Shown here piece after piece: positions 1 through 8,845 of a stretch of DNA of 64,000 nucleotides. This stretch comes from JACCTH01 sp035281645. Lineage in GTDB: Bacteria; Actinomycetota; Acidimicrobiia; Spongiisociales; ZC4RG35. The DNA lies in the NCBI GenBank assembly GCA_035281645.1, contig DATEDN010000145.1, forward strand, positions 73,358 through 137,357, given 5' to 3'. The first letter of the stretch is position 1. Every line of letters begins with the position of its first letter. A program made the translations under genes and the position numbers. A model generated the notes under the pieces. The model saw only the letters and a list, made by a program, of their open reading frames with translations, did not search any database and was not told where the DNA came from.

Positions 1-1114
<1,114 letters not shown>

Positions 1115-1118
<4 letters not shown>

Positions 1119-1504
1119 CGCGAACCTCGCGGGTGGCGATGCGCATCGGTCGCTTGGCTCTCGGCCTGGTCCTGCTCGCCTTTTTGGCGGCCACCATCCC
1201 TTTCGGCCAAATCATCGATCAACAAGAGCGAGTGGAGGCGGCTGCTGCCGAGCTCGCTCGTCTCGAAAACGAAAACCTCTTCCTGGCCGACGAGATCGCG
1301 GCTCTACAGACTCCAGCCGAGATTGAACGGATGGCGCGCGAGAAGCTGGGCTATGTCATGCCGGGTGAAACGGCATTTGTGGTCCTCGAGCCCGAAGACG
1401 CGGTCTCCACTCCGTTGGAGACGCCAGTTCAGGACCCCGTTGTTCGTTCCCAGCCTTGGTGGCGCTCCCTCTGGAATTTCCTGACCGGTGCCGACGTCCG
1501 TTGA
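1115..1504 (+). CDS. FtsB/DivIC-family septum formation initiator
   Basis: A 129-residue single-pass membrane protein of the FtsB/DivIC family, which links early and late divisome proteins at the septum. Seen: a short basic N-terminus, one hydrophobic segment at about residues 10-30, then a charged helix with heptad-like hydrophobics (about 34-66), then the family motif with ERMAREKLGYVMPGE followed by a Val/Glu-rich tail. Its position directly after enolase, overlapping by 4 bases, is the usual actinobacterial arrangement and supports the family call. The last 17 bases overlap the DUF501 gene. The exact partner in division (FtsQ/FtsL equivalents) is inferred from the family, not shown here. 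Confidence 0.9.
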
Positions 1505-2015
1505 CGCACCGGTCCGCGCCGATATCTCGGCGCAACTCGGCCGCCCCTTACGAGCCGCATCGACTGTTCTCCGTACCTGTCATTTGAGCCTGCCGGTCGT
1601 CATCGAGGTCCCCCCACTGCTCGATGACGGCACGCCCTTTCCCACCCGCTACTGGCTGACCTGTCCACTGGCGATCAAGCGGATCTCGCGAATCGAGTCC
1701 CGCGGTGAGATTGGACGAATGGAGGCAAGGCGCAAGAGCGACGCGGCTTTCGCCGCCGAAGTCGATGCCGCCCACAAGCGTTACGAGGCAGAAAGGGACG
1801 CCCTGCTCCCAGCCGACGCCGATCCCCGGCCCCAGGGTGGGGTGGCGGGGGCGCGGGCGGGGATCAAGTGTTTGCATGCTCATTACGCCGACCACGCCGC
1901 CGGTAACTACAACCCCGCCGGGGTCATAGTGGCGCCCCAAATCGAACCTCTCGATTGCGTAGAGCGGTGTGTCGTTGCCGGCGCCGTGAACCCCGACTGG
2001 CAGGAGCCCAAATAG
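1488..2015 (+). CDS. DUF501 family protein
   Basis: A 175-residue soluble protein of the conserved actinobacterial DUF501 family; its molecular function is unknown. Recognisable features are an N-terminal GRP-R motif, the RCxxxLPxVIxxPP-like block (here TCHLSLPVVIEVPP), TRYWLTCP, a basic RMEARRKSD helix, and a C-terminal GIKCLHAHYADH block with Cys and His residues that could bind a metal. Start is a GTG lying inside the end of the septum gene; the following Ppx gene begins inside this one, so translation of the four genes is probably coupled. The conserved location between ftsB-like and ppx genes is the best evidence for the assignment. Confidence 0.88.
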   Translation: MPTSVDAPVRADISAQLGRPLRAASTVLRTCHLSLPVVIEVPPLLDDGTPFPTRYWLTCPLAIKRISRIESRGEIGRMEARRKSDAAFAAEVDAAHKRYEAERDALLPADADPRPQGGVAGARAGIKCLHAHYADHAAGNYNPAGVIVAPQIEPLDCVERCVVAGAVNPDWQEPK

Positions 2016-2878
2016 CTTCGAATCCGATCCGGGCGGCAGCGGTCGACATCGGCACCAACTCGATGCGTCTCCTCCTCGTCCAACAGGTCGGCTCGGGTGT
2101 TGTCGAACTGGGCCGCTTCGAGCGGGTGACCGGACTTGGGCGGGGCGTCGATGCGGCCGGAATGCTCTCGGAAGAAGCGATGGATCGGTCGCTGCTGGCG
2201 CTGGCGGAGTTTGGCGGCCGGATGAAAGAAGCCCGCGTGGACCGGCGACGGGCGGTGGCCACCTCTGCATCGCGAGATGCAGCCAACAGTGCGCCGTTCT
2301 TCGATCGGGCCGAGCTCGCCCTCGGGGTCCGACCGGAGCTAATCAGCGGCGAGGAGGAAGCTCGGCTGGCCTTCGCCGGCGCCAGTGGCCAGCACCCGGA
2401 GCCGTTGCTCGTGATCGACATCGGCGGTGGCTCGACCGAGTTCGTTACCCGGGCCGGCGGCACTTCTTACGAAATCGGGTCGGTTCGGCTCACCGATCGC
2501 CTGTTGGCGGAGCGGCCCGTGCCTGGGCCGGTGCTGGCCTCGGCACGGGCGATGGTGACCGAGGCTCTCGGGGGTGTGAGTGCCTTCAACGGTTCGGTAA
2601 TGGGGGTGGCCGGAACCTGGACCAGCCTTGCTGCCATGGAGGAGACCGAGAAACTCAGCCGCGCGGTGGTGACGGCGTGGGTCGAGCGCCTGGCGGCGAT
2701 GTCGCTCGAAGAGACCGCCGGAATTCCGGGCCTCGACCCGGCGCGGGCGCCGGTGATGCTCGGGGGAGCGATCGTGGCGGAGGGAGCCATGAGCGCAGCA
2801 GGTGCCGAGGAGGTAACGGTTTCCCACCATGACCTTCTCGACGGGATCATCGCCAGCTTGATCGAGACCCCCTTCTAG
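1967..2878 (+). CDS. Ppx/GppA-family exopolyphosphatase
   Basis: A roughly 300-residue ASKHA-fold phosphatase of the Ppx/GppA family, hydrolysing terminal phosphates of polyphosphate or pppGpp in the cytoplasm. Seen: the first phosphate motif AAVDIGTNSMRLLL near the N-terminus and the second, VIDIGGGSTEF, near residue 150. It resembles the short actinobacterial Ppx enzymes lacking the C-terminal HD region. The start is uncertain: the frame opens with TTG at 1955, GTG at 1967 and CTG at 1997, and there is no ATG before the VDIGTNS motif; I chose the GTG, which overlaps DUF501 by 49 bases. Substrate preference (polyP or pppGpp) cannot be read from sequence. Confidence 0.88.
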   Translation: MCRCRRREPRLAGAQIASNPIRAAAVDIGTNSMRLLLVQQVGSGVVELGRFERVTGLGRGVDAAGMLSEEAMDRSLLALAEFGGRMKEARVDRRRAVATSASRDAANSAPFFDRAELALGVRPELISGEEEARLAFAGASGQHPEPLLVIDIGGGSTEFVTRAGGTSYEIGSVRLTDRLLAERPVPGPVLASARAMVTEALGGVSAFNGSVMGVAGTWTSLAAMEETEKLSRAVVTAWVERLAAMSLEETAGIPGLDPARAPVMLGGAIVAEGAMSAAGAEEVTVSHHDLLDGIIASLIETPF

Positions 2879-2891
2879 CCTTTCTGGGTTC

Positions 2892-2972
2892 GCCCGGGTG
2901 CTGGAATGGGTATACAGAGAGGTCTTAAACACCTTGCCGAAAGGCGTGTGGGTTCGAGTCCCACCCCGGGCA
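2892..2972 (+). tRNA. tRNA-Leu (anticodon UAA)
   Basis: An 81-base class II tRNA that folds by eye. Acceptor stem GCCCGGG (2892-2898) pairs with CCCGGGC (2965-2971), with discriminator A at 2972. Anticodon stem GAGGU/ACCUU encloses the loop CUUAAAC, giving anticodon UAA, which reads UUA and UUG. A long variable arm GCC-GAAA-GGC (2936-2945) and T arm GTGGG-TTCGAGT-CCCAC (2948-2964) complete it. The 3' CCA is not encoded (CG follows). Leu identity follows from the anticodon and long variable arm. AceK begins 60 bases downstream. Confidence 0.95.
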
Positions 2973-3031
2973 CGTATTCCTGTGGGCCGTAGCTCTCGAA
3001 CCACAGCAGCAACCCTGGGTTCGCAAAGTTA

Positions 3032-4780
3032 ATGGTCGCCCACCCAACTATCTCCGACTCACGCCTCGCCAACCTCGCCGCCAGGGCCGTCGCTGACGGT
3101 TATGTCGCCTTTGACGATCGTTTCCGGGTCATCACGCGTCGCGCCCGGGATCGGTTCATCGATCGTGAGTGGAAGGGGATGCGCGCCGATAGCTTCGAGC
3201 GGCTCGAGGTATATGCCGAGGCGGTCGGCACCGTCATCGGGACGGTCCGCAAGTTGATGGGGGTGCGGCTCGAGGACCGCCAGCTATGGGCGTTGATGAA
3301 AGCCGTCTATTCGGGCCTCATTCAAGAACGCGACGACTGGGAGCTGGCTGAGACCTTTTTCAATTCCGTCACCCGCAAGATCTTTGTGACCGTGGGAGTG
3401 GACCGGAACATCGAGTTCGTCGACACCGATTTCGACACTCCTCCCCACCAGGCGCTTCGACCCGTTTACCGCTCTTACGTCGATCCGAGCGACGTCGCCA
3501 CGTTGGTGGAAACGATCATCACCGATTCGGACCTCGGGATCTCTTACATCGACCTGGCCGGAGACTGCCGAAAGGCTGCCCTCCGGATCGCCGTGCACCT
3601 CCGGAATACAGGAGGGTTGAGGGTCATCGACCGCGCCGACGTGGTCGACTCCATCTTCTACCGCGGCAAGGCTGCCTATCTGGTGGGACGGGTGTACAGC
3701 GGAAGCCAGATGTTCCCGCTCGTCCTGGCGGTGCTCCATCTCCCCCAGGGGGGCAAACTCGACGCGCTGCTTCTGACCGAGAACCAGGTCTCGGTGCTGT
3801 TCTCGTTCACCCGCTCTTATTTCCACGTTGACGTCGCCCGCCCGTATGACCTTGTGAGCTTTCTCCGTTCGCTGATGCCCCGCAAGCGGATGTCCGAGTT
3901 GTACATCGCCATCGGCCAGCACAAGCACGGCAAGACATCTCTTTACCGCGAATTACTCTTTCATCTGGCCGGCACCGGGGAGCGGTTCTCCATCGCCCGC
4001 GGCACCAAGGGCCTGGTGATGGCGGTTTTCACGCTGGCCGGATTCGACGTGGTGGTGAAGGTCATCAAGGATCGCTTTCCTGCTCCCAAGCGCACAACTC
4101 GCCAAGAGGTGAGGGAGCGATACCGGCTCGTCTTTCTCGCCGATCGGGCGGGCCGGTTGGTCGACGCCCAGGAGTTCGAGTATCTCGAGTTTGATCGCTC
4201 TCGCTTCGACCCCGAACTGCTCGAGTTGTTGGGCAACGAATGCGGTCGCAATTTCGAGATGTTCGAGCAGAAAGTGGTCATCCGCCACGCCTATATCGAG
4301 AGGCGGGTGATCCCCCTCGATATCTATCTCCGTGACGCCGACGGGGAACTGGGGGCGAGCGCAATCGTCGATTACGGGAATGCCATCAAGGAACTTGCCG
4401 CTACCGGCATCTTCCCCGGGGACCTCCTCTTGAAGAACTTCGGAGTGACCCGCCACGGCCGGGTCGTGTTCTATGACTATGACGAACTGACCACCATCGG
4501 CAAGTGTGTCTTCCGAGCCCTGCCGGATGACGCCGACAGCGGCGAGGAGCCCTCGTTTGGGGTGGGGCCTGACGACGTCTTCCCGGAAGAATTCGAGCGC
4601 TTCCTCGGCGTCGAAGACGACCTCAAAGCGGAGTTCATGTCACATCACCGTGACCTGTACACCGCCCAGTGGTGGCTGGCGGTGCAGAAACGAGTGGCGG
4701 CGGGCGAGTTGATCGATATCTTCCCGTATGACCAAAGCGCCCGCTTGCCCGAAGGCGAGCCGGCGCCGGCTAGCGGTTAG
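3032..4780 (+). CDS. aceK: Isocitrate dehydrogenase kinase/phosphatase AceK
   Basis: A 582-residue bifunctional enzyme that phosphorylates and dephosphorylates NADP-isocitrate dehydrogenase, steering isocitrate between the TCA cycle and the glyoxylate shunt. Length matches E. coli AceK (about 578). Conserved blocks seen in order: AETFFNSVTRKIF, LFxRGKAAYLVG-like FYRGKAAYLVGR, ELYIAIGQHKHGKTSLYRE, VVVKVIKDRF (ATP-binding Lys at about 343), VIRHAYIERRVIPL, and IFPGDLLLKNFGVTRHGR followed by FYDYDE, which carry the catalytic and metal-binding Asp residues (first near 464). All key residues look intact, so both activities are plausible. No aceA, aceB or icd lies nearby; it stands between tRNA-Leu and an enoyl-CoA hydratase. 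AceK is best known from Proteobacteria, so transfer is possible. Confidence 0.96.
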   Translation: MVAHPTISDSRLANLAARAVADGYVAFDDRFRVITRRARDRFIDREWKGMRADSFERLEVYAEAVGTVIGTVRKLMGVRLEDRQLWALMKAVYSGLIQERDDWELAETFFNSVTRKIFVTVGVDRNIEFVDTDFDTPPHQALRPVYRSYVDPSDVATLVETIITDSDLGISYIDLAGDCRKAALRIAVHLRNTGGLRVIDRADVVDSIFYRGKAAYLVGRVYSGSQMFPLVLAVLHLPQGGKLDALLLTENQVSVLFSFTRSYFHVDVARPYDLVSFLRSLMPRKRMSELYIAIGQHKHGKTSLYRELLFHLAGTGERFSIARGTKGLVMAVFTLAGFDVVVKVIKDRFPAPKRTTRQEVRERYRLVFLADRAGRLVDAQEFEYLEFDRSRFDPELLELLGNECGRNFEMFEQKVVIRHAYIERRVIPLDIYLRDADGELGASAIVDYGNAIKELAATGIFPGDLLLKNFGVTRHGRVVFYDYDELTTIGKCVFRALPDDADSGEEPSFGVGPDDVFPEEFERFLGVEDDLKAEFMSHHRDLYTAQWWLAVQKRVAAGELIDIFPYDQSARLPEGEPAPASG

Positions 4781-4789
4781 ATTCGGTCG

Positions 4790-5557
4790 ATGGACCTCGT
4801 CGAGTACACAGTGGACGGACCGGTTGCCCTGGTGCGCCTCAACCGTCCTCCGGTGAACGCGTTGTCGCCTGAGCTCTCCCAGGATCTGCTGGCGGCGTTC
4901 ACCGAGGCGGCCGATCCGACGGTGAGAGCAGTGGTGGTCACCGGGCAGCCCCACTTTGCAGCCGGGGCCGACATCAAAGGCTTTCAAACGGTGTACCAGG
5001 AAGGCGGCGAACAGAAGCTGGCCTCGACCTTGGTGGAGGCGATCTGGGCGCTCGACCTTCTCGAGAAGCCCACCATCGCCGCCATTCACGGCTACGCCCT
5101 AGGTGGTGGCCTGGAACTGGCGATGGGGGCGGACTTCCGATATCTGGCAGACGACGCCAAGGTCGGTCAGCCAGAGATCAAGCTCGGTCTCATTCCCGGC
5201 GCTGGTGGCACCCAAAGGCTCCAGCGCCTGGTCGGTTTCCAACGGGCGAAGGACATTGTCTACAGCGGGCGCCAGGTGGGGGCGGAAGAGGCTCTCGCCA
5301 TTGGCCTCGCCGATCGGGTCTTTCCGGCCGCCGACGTTCTGACCGAGGCCCAGGCCGCCGCCCGCGAGCTGGCGGCCGGTCCCACCCGCGCCCTCCACGC
5401 TGCCAAAAAAGCACTCGCCGGCGGGCATGGGCGCCCACTTTCCGAGGGAATGGACTTGGAACGGGCCGCCTTTGACGAGAGTTTTTGGACCGACGACGCC
5501 CGCGAGGGGGTGTCGGCCTTCATCGAGAAACGGGCTCCTTCCTTTCAGGGTAAGTAG
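4790..5557 (+). CDS. Enoyl-CoA hydratase/isomerase (crotonase family)
   Basis: A 255-residue crotonase-fold enzyme, probably hydrating trans-2-enoyl-CoA in beta-oxidation or related acyl-CoA breakdown. Seen: oxyanion-hole motif FAAGADIKGF (about 57-66), then HGYALGGGLELAM with the first catalytic Glu position, and QPEIKLGLIPGAGGTQRL with the second Glu, both present as in true hydratases. The length is typical for EchA proteins. It follows aceK by 9 bases and may be cotranscribed; an AceK/beta-oxidation pairing would fit growth on fatty acids, but that is inference. Its last 13 bases overlap the convergent SRPBCC gene. Substrate chain length cannot be told. Confidence 0.93.
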   Translation: MDLVEYTVDGPVALVRLNRPPVNALSPELSQDLLAAFTEAADPTVRAVVVTGQPHFAAGADIKGFQTVYQEGGEQKLASTLVEAIWALDLLEKPTIAAIHGYALGGGLELAMGADFRYLADDAKVGQPEIKLGLIPGAGGTQRLQRLVGFQRAKDIVYSGRQVGAEEALAIGLADRVFPAADVLTEAQAAARELAAGPTRALHAAKKALAGGHGRPLSEGMDLERAAFDESFWTDDAREGVSAFIEKRAPSFQGK

Positions 5558-6000
5558 CTCGAGGGCTCCACCTCCAGCTGCCGCTTCAGCCGGGCCAGAT
5601 TCCTCCGCCAGATCTCCGCCAGCACCGGACGGGCGATGAGCGCCGTCAACTGTCCTCCGAGGTAGGGCGGAAACCGGAGCTCCTCGCACCAGGTGAGGCG
5701 GGTGGCCCCGGCGATGGCGGCCACCGCGAACTCGCCCGTCCCAGTCACCAGACCCTGGTGCTCGACGCCAATCCGATGAGGCGGCTCCCAGACCGTCACC
5801 GTCATACGGTCGGTGAGGCGGAAAGGGCCCACTCGGGTGGCCACCTCGATAACTGCTCCCGGACCGGAGGTGACGTTGCTGCCAAACCCGATGGATTCGA
5901 CGTCTCCCATCCAGCGCTCGTGACCCTTGAGATCGCTCACCGCCTCCCAGACCACGGCCAGAGGGGCACCGATATCCGCCGAGACCACTATCGGAGTCAT
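5545..6000 (-). CDS. SRPBCC (START-like) family protein
   Basis: A 151-residue protein with the SRPBCC/polyketide-cyclase-like helix-grip fold, which makes a hydrophobic ligand pocket. Seen: N-terminal strand with VVSADIGAPLAVVWEAVSDL followed by HERWMGDVESI, then strands ending in TRLTWCEELRFPPYLGG and a long amphipathic C-terminal helix LAEIWRRNLARLKRQL. I place the start at the ATG at 6000 (MTPIVVSAD); a longer frame from 6036 adds 12 residues unlike the family. It is divergent from the cysteine desulfurase and its 3' end overlaps the crotonase gene. The ligand and role are unknown. Confidence 0.85.
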   Translation of the reverse strand: MTPIVVSADIGAPLAVVWEAVSDLKGHERWMGDVESIGFGSNVTSGPGAVIEVATRVGPFRLTDRMTVTVWEPPHRIGVEHQGLVTGTGEFAVAAIAGATRLTWCEELRFPPYLGGQLTALIARPVLAEIWRRNLARLKRQLEVEPSSYLP

Positions 6001-6043
6001 CGTGGGTTGGTCGAAACACACCAAGTCATGGGACAATTCTCGC

Positions 6044-7150
6044 TTGCTCTATCTGGATCACGCCGCCACTACTCCGCTTCGGTCCGAGGCCATCGAGGCC
6101 ATGGCTCCATATGCATCGGGGGTCTTTGGGAACACTTCGGGCAGCCATTTCATCAGCCGCCGGGCGAAAAATGCACTCGAGGAGGCCCGAGAAAGGGCGG
6201 CCCGTTTGATCGGTGCCCAACCCGAGGAAATCGTCTTTACCAGCGGGGGAACGGAAGCGGACAACCTGGCTTTGGTGGGCACCGCTCTCCAGAGTCGAGG
6301 TCGTATTGTCACCGTTGCCACCGAGCACGAAGCCATTCTCGAGACCGCTCGTTGGTTGGAGCGCTTGGATTGTCCCGTAGCAGTGGTAGACGTCGATAGT
6401 CGGGGGAAGGTCGATCCGGAAAAGGTTGTTGCCGCGGTTGACGAAGGTGGGGCGGCGGTCTTATCGGTGATGATGGTCAACAACGAGACCGGGACCATTC
6501 AACCGATCGAGAAAATTCGCAACCTGCTTGGAGATCGCGGAACCGCGTTTCATACGGACGCCATCCAGGCGTTTGCTTCGATGGATGTCGACGTTGGATC
6601 CGTTGACCTCCTCTCTTTGGCGGCCCACAAGTTCGGAGGACCGCAGGGGGTCGGCCTCCTCTACGTCCGCAAGGGGATGCCGTTTTGGCCTCTCATCTCC
6701 GGCGGGGGTCAGGAGATGGGACGACGCAGCGGTACCCACAACGTCGCCGGGATCGTCGGCATGGTTGCTGCCATGGAGGCCGCCGCTGCCGACCGCGAAC
6801 GGTTTCGCCGGGTGACTGAGGAGGCCCGGGAGCGTTTCGAGGCTGGACTCGGGGAGCAGGCGGTGCGCACGGTTCCCGCTCTTCTGACCACCTCACATCA
6901 TTGTCATCTCACCTTCGAGGTTCCCAACGAGGCGATGCTGGTCCACCTGGATCGGCTCGGCCTTGCGGCCTCGGCTGGCTCAGCCTGCCAGTCGGGCGCG
7001 GCTGCCGTCTCTCACGTCTTGACGGCGATGGGAATCTCCGAGGAGCAGGCGCGGAGATCGCTGCGGTTCAGCTTCGGCTGGACCACCCAACCAGAGCACG
7101 GGGATCAGGCGGCGGAGATCGTCCTTAAGGCAATCGAGGCGAGCCGATGA
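6044..7150 (+). CDS. Cysteine desulfurase (NifS/IscS-like)
   Basis: A PLP enzyme of about 368 residues that removes sulfur from L-cysteine to give an enzyme persulfide. Seen: N-terminal YLDHAATTP, VTVATEHEAI (His stacking on PLP), the PLP-Lys motif SLAAHKFGGPQG, a GRRSGTHNVAGIVG block, and the catalytic loop SAGSACQSGAAAVSHVL with the persulfide Cys. The start is doubtful: TTG at 6044 gives MLYLDHAATTP, while GTG at 6002 adds 14 residues and would abut the divergent SRPBCC start. It overlaps mnmA by 4 bases (ATGA), which strongly suggests it donates sulfur for tRNA 2-thiouridine. No IscU or other iron-sulfur scaffold gene is adjacent. Confidence 0.94.
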   Translation: MLYLDHAATTPLRSEAIEAMAPYASGVFGNTSGSHFISRRAKNALEEARERAARLIGAQPEEIVFTSGGTEADNLALVGTALQSRGRIVTVATEHEAILETARWLERLDCPVAVVDVDSRGKVDPEKVVAAVDEGGAAVLSVMMVNNETGTIQPIEKIRNLLGDRGTAFHTDAIQAFASMDVDVGSVDLLSLAAHKFGGPQGVGLLYVRKGMPFWPLISGGGQEMGRRSGTHNVAGIVGMVAAMEAAAADRERFRRVTEEARERFEAGLGEQAVRTVPALLTTSHHCHLTFEVPNEAMLVHLDRLGLAASAGSACQSGAAAVSHVLTAMGISEEQARRSLRFSFGWTTQPEHGDQAAEIVLKAIEASR

Positions 7151-8193
7151 GAGTCTTGGTGGCAATGTCGGGTGGAGTGGATTCGTCGGTGGCAGCGGCG
7201 ATCATGAAGTCCGAGGGCCACGATGTCATCGGCGCCACGCTCAAGCTCTACCAGGGACCGAATGGGGAGTCGCCAACAGCTGGCTGCTGCACCCTTTCCG
7301 ATTCCGAAGACGCGCGGCGGGTAGCCGCTCAATTGGATATCCCCTATTACGTGCTCGACTACGCCTCGCATTTCCGAGCGGGTGTGATCGAGCGCTTCGT
7401 TGCCGACTACCGCCATGGTCGCACGCCCAACCCGTGCGTGGAATGCAATCGCAGTGTCAAGTTCCGAAAGCTCCTCGATCAGGCTCACACCTTTGGATGT
7501 GACCTGTTGGTCACCGGCCACTACGCCCGTGTTGGTACCGAGGGCGACCGGTTCACGCTTCGCCGGGGCTTGGATCGGGCAAAGGACCAGTCCTATGTCC
7601 TGGCAATGCTCGACCAGGAGGCCCTGAGTCGAGTTCGTTTCCCGGTGGGGGAGCTGCAGAAGTCAGAAACCCGGGCCCTGGCGGCCGACTTGGGCTTACG
7701 AACCGCTCACAAATCAGACAGCCAGGACATCTGCTTTGTCGGGCCGGGCGGGTACCGCCAGTTTCTCAAGCAGCACGATCCCGACGTCCTCTCTCCGGGC
7801 TCGATCACCGATCGGGGGGCGGTTGTGGGCCGCCACGAAGGAGTTTCGGGATTCACCATCGGCCAGCGGCATGGACTGGGCGTGGCGCTGGGGGAGCGTC
7901 GCTACGTGGTTGGAGTTGATCCACACACCTCGACGGTGACGCTGGGAGGCCGGTCCGACCTGGCGGTGAGCCGATTGTGGCTCGAGCAGATCACCTGGAC
8001 CGACGAACCCCTTCCGGCCGGAGAAATGGTTGAGGTTCAATTCCGGGCGCACGGCCGCCCGGTGCCCGCTTGCTTCGAGGGACATGGAGTGACGTTTCTC
8101 GAGCCTGAGTTGGCAATTGCTCCCGGCCAGACCGCCGCTATCTACCGTGACGACCTGGTCCTGGGGAGCGGGATCATCACCCGGACCACGTAG
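7147..8193 (+). CDS. mnmA: tRNA-specific 2-thiouridylase MnmA
   Basis: A 348-residue ATP-dependent enzyme making 2-thiouridine at the wobble U34 of Lys, Glu and Gln tRNAs. Seen: N-terminal PP-loop MSGGVDSSVAA (about 7-17) that adenylates the tRNA; TPNPCVECN with catalytic Cys97; SDSQDICFVG with the second catalytic Cys at about 196; and C-terminal beta domains with FTIGQRHGLGV and YVVGVD. Length is normal for the family. It is cotranscribed with the cysteine desulfurase just upstream, with a 4-base start/stop overlap, so the sulfur donor and the thiolase are encoded together. Confidence 0.97.
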   Translation: MRVLVAMSGGVDSSVAAAIMKSEGHDVIGATLKLYQGPNGESPTAGCCTLSDSEDARRVAAQLDIPYYVLDYASHFRAGVIERFVADYRHGRTPNPCVECNRSVKFRKLLDQAHTFGCDLLVTGHYARVGTEGDRFTLRRGLDRAKDQSYVLAMLDQEALSRVRFPVGELQKSETRALAADLGLRTAHKSDSQDICFVGPGGYRQFLKQHDPDVLSPGSITDRGAVVGRHEGVSGFTIGQRHGLGVALGERRYVVGVDPHTSTVTLGGRSDLAVSRLWLEQITWTDEPLPAGEMVEVQFRAHGRPVPACFEGHGVTFLEPELAIAPGQTAAIYRDDLVLGSGIITRTT

Positions 8194-8205
8194 AAAGGGA
8201 GACGA

Positions 8206-8787
8206 GTGCCTTTTATCAAACGGGTCGACGAGGGGGAGGCCGAGGGCCGGGTCGCCGAATTATTCGAAGCCGAGCGGGCGCGCAAGGGATATGTCCCCAA
8301 CTATCTTTCGCTGTTCGCTCTCCGCCCCGAGGTGTACGAAGCCTGGGCCAAGCTCATTGGCTCGATTAGAGCCAATATGGACCTGCGACGTTACGAGCTG
8401 GCGACCCTTGCTGCCGCCCAGGCACTCTCATCGAGCTACTGCTCTCTAGCTCATGGCCTCGTTCTCAAGGAGAAGGTCTTCGACGAGGCCGAACTGACCA
8501 AAGTCGTTAACGGGGAAGCCTCCGAAGATATAGACAAGGCGGTGATGGCCTTGGCGCGAAACGTGGCTATCGATGCTTCTCGTATCACCGAAGCCGACAT
8601 CGCCCCGTTGCGGCAGTTGGGCTTTACCGATGAGGATATCTTCGATGTCGTTCTGGCGGCCGCGGCTCGAGCCTTTTTCTCGAAGACTCTCGACGGCACG
8701 GGGACCGAACCCGATCGCGAGTACCGCGACCTGCTCGGGTCCAGGCTCTCTGATCGACTGGCCGTAGGCCGGCCGATCGAGGCGTGA
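8206..8787 (+). CDS. Peroxidase-related / AhpD-like carboxymuconolactone decarboxylase-family protein
   Basis: A 193-residue all-helical protein of the AhpD/CMD superfamily, in the group often called uncharacterised peroxidase-related enzymes. Seen: the central helix with SSYCSLAHG, a CxxxH arrangement where AhpD has CxxCxxxH, so one Cys of the redox pair is missing; and a following block DKAVMALARNVAIDASRITEAD plus FTDEDIFDVVLAAAARAFF typical of the family. The GTG start is preceded by GAAAGGGAG, a good ribosome site. It lies 12 bases after mnmA and is probably in the same transcript. A thiol-peroxidase role is possible but unproven because of the single Cys. Confidence 0.82.
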   Translation: MPFIKRVDEGEAEGRVAELFEAERARKGYVPNYLSLFALRPEVYEAWAKLIGSIRANMDLRRYELATLAAAQALSSSYCSLAHGLVLKEKVFDEAELTKVVNGEASEDIDKAVMALARNVAIDASRITEADIAPLRQLGFTDEDIFDVVLAAAARAFFSKTLDGTGTEPDREYRDLLGSRLSDRLAVGRPIEA

Positions 8788-8845
8788 GGAGTTCTTCGGG
8801 TTGTCCCGGTCGGAATGTGACCGGTCCGCCTGATAAAACCAAGAA

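Noticed and set aside
2339..3072. Minus-strand open frames crossing the end of ppx and the tRNA
   Set aside because: They run through a well-folding tRNA-Leu gene, and apparent protein sequence there is antisense tRNA.
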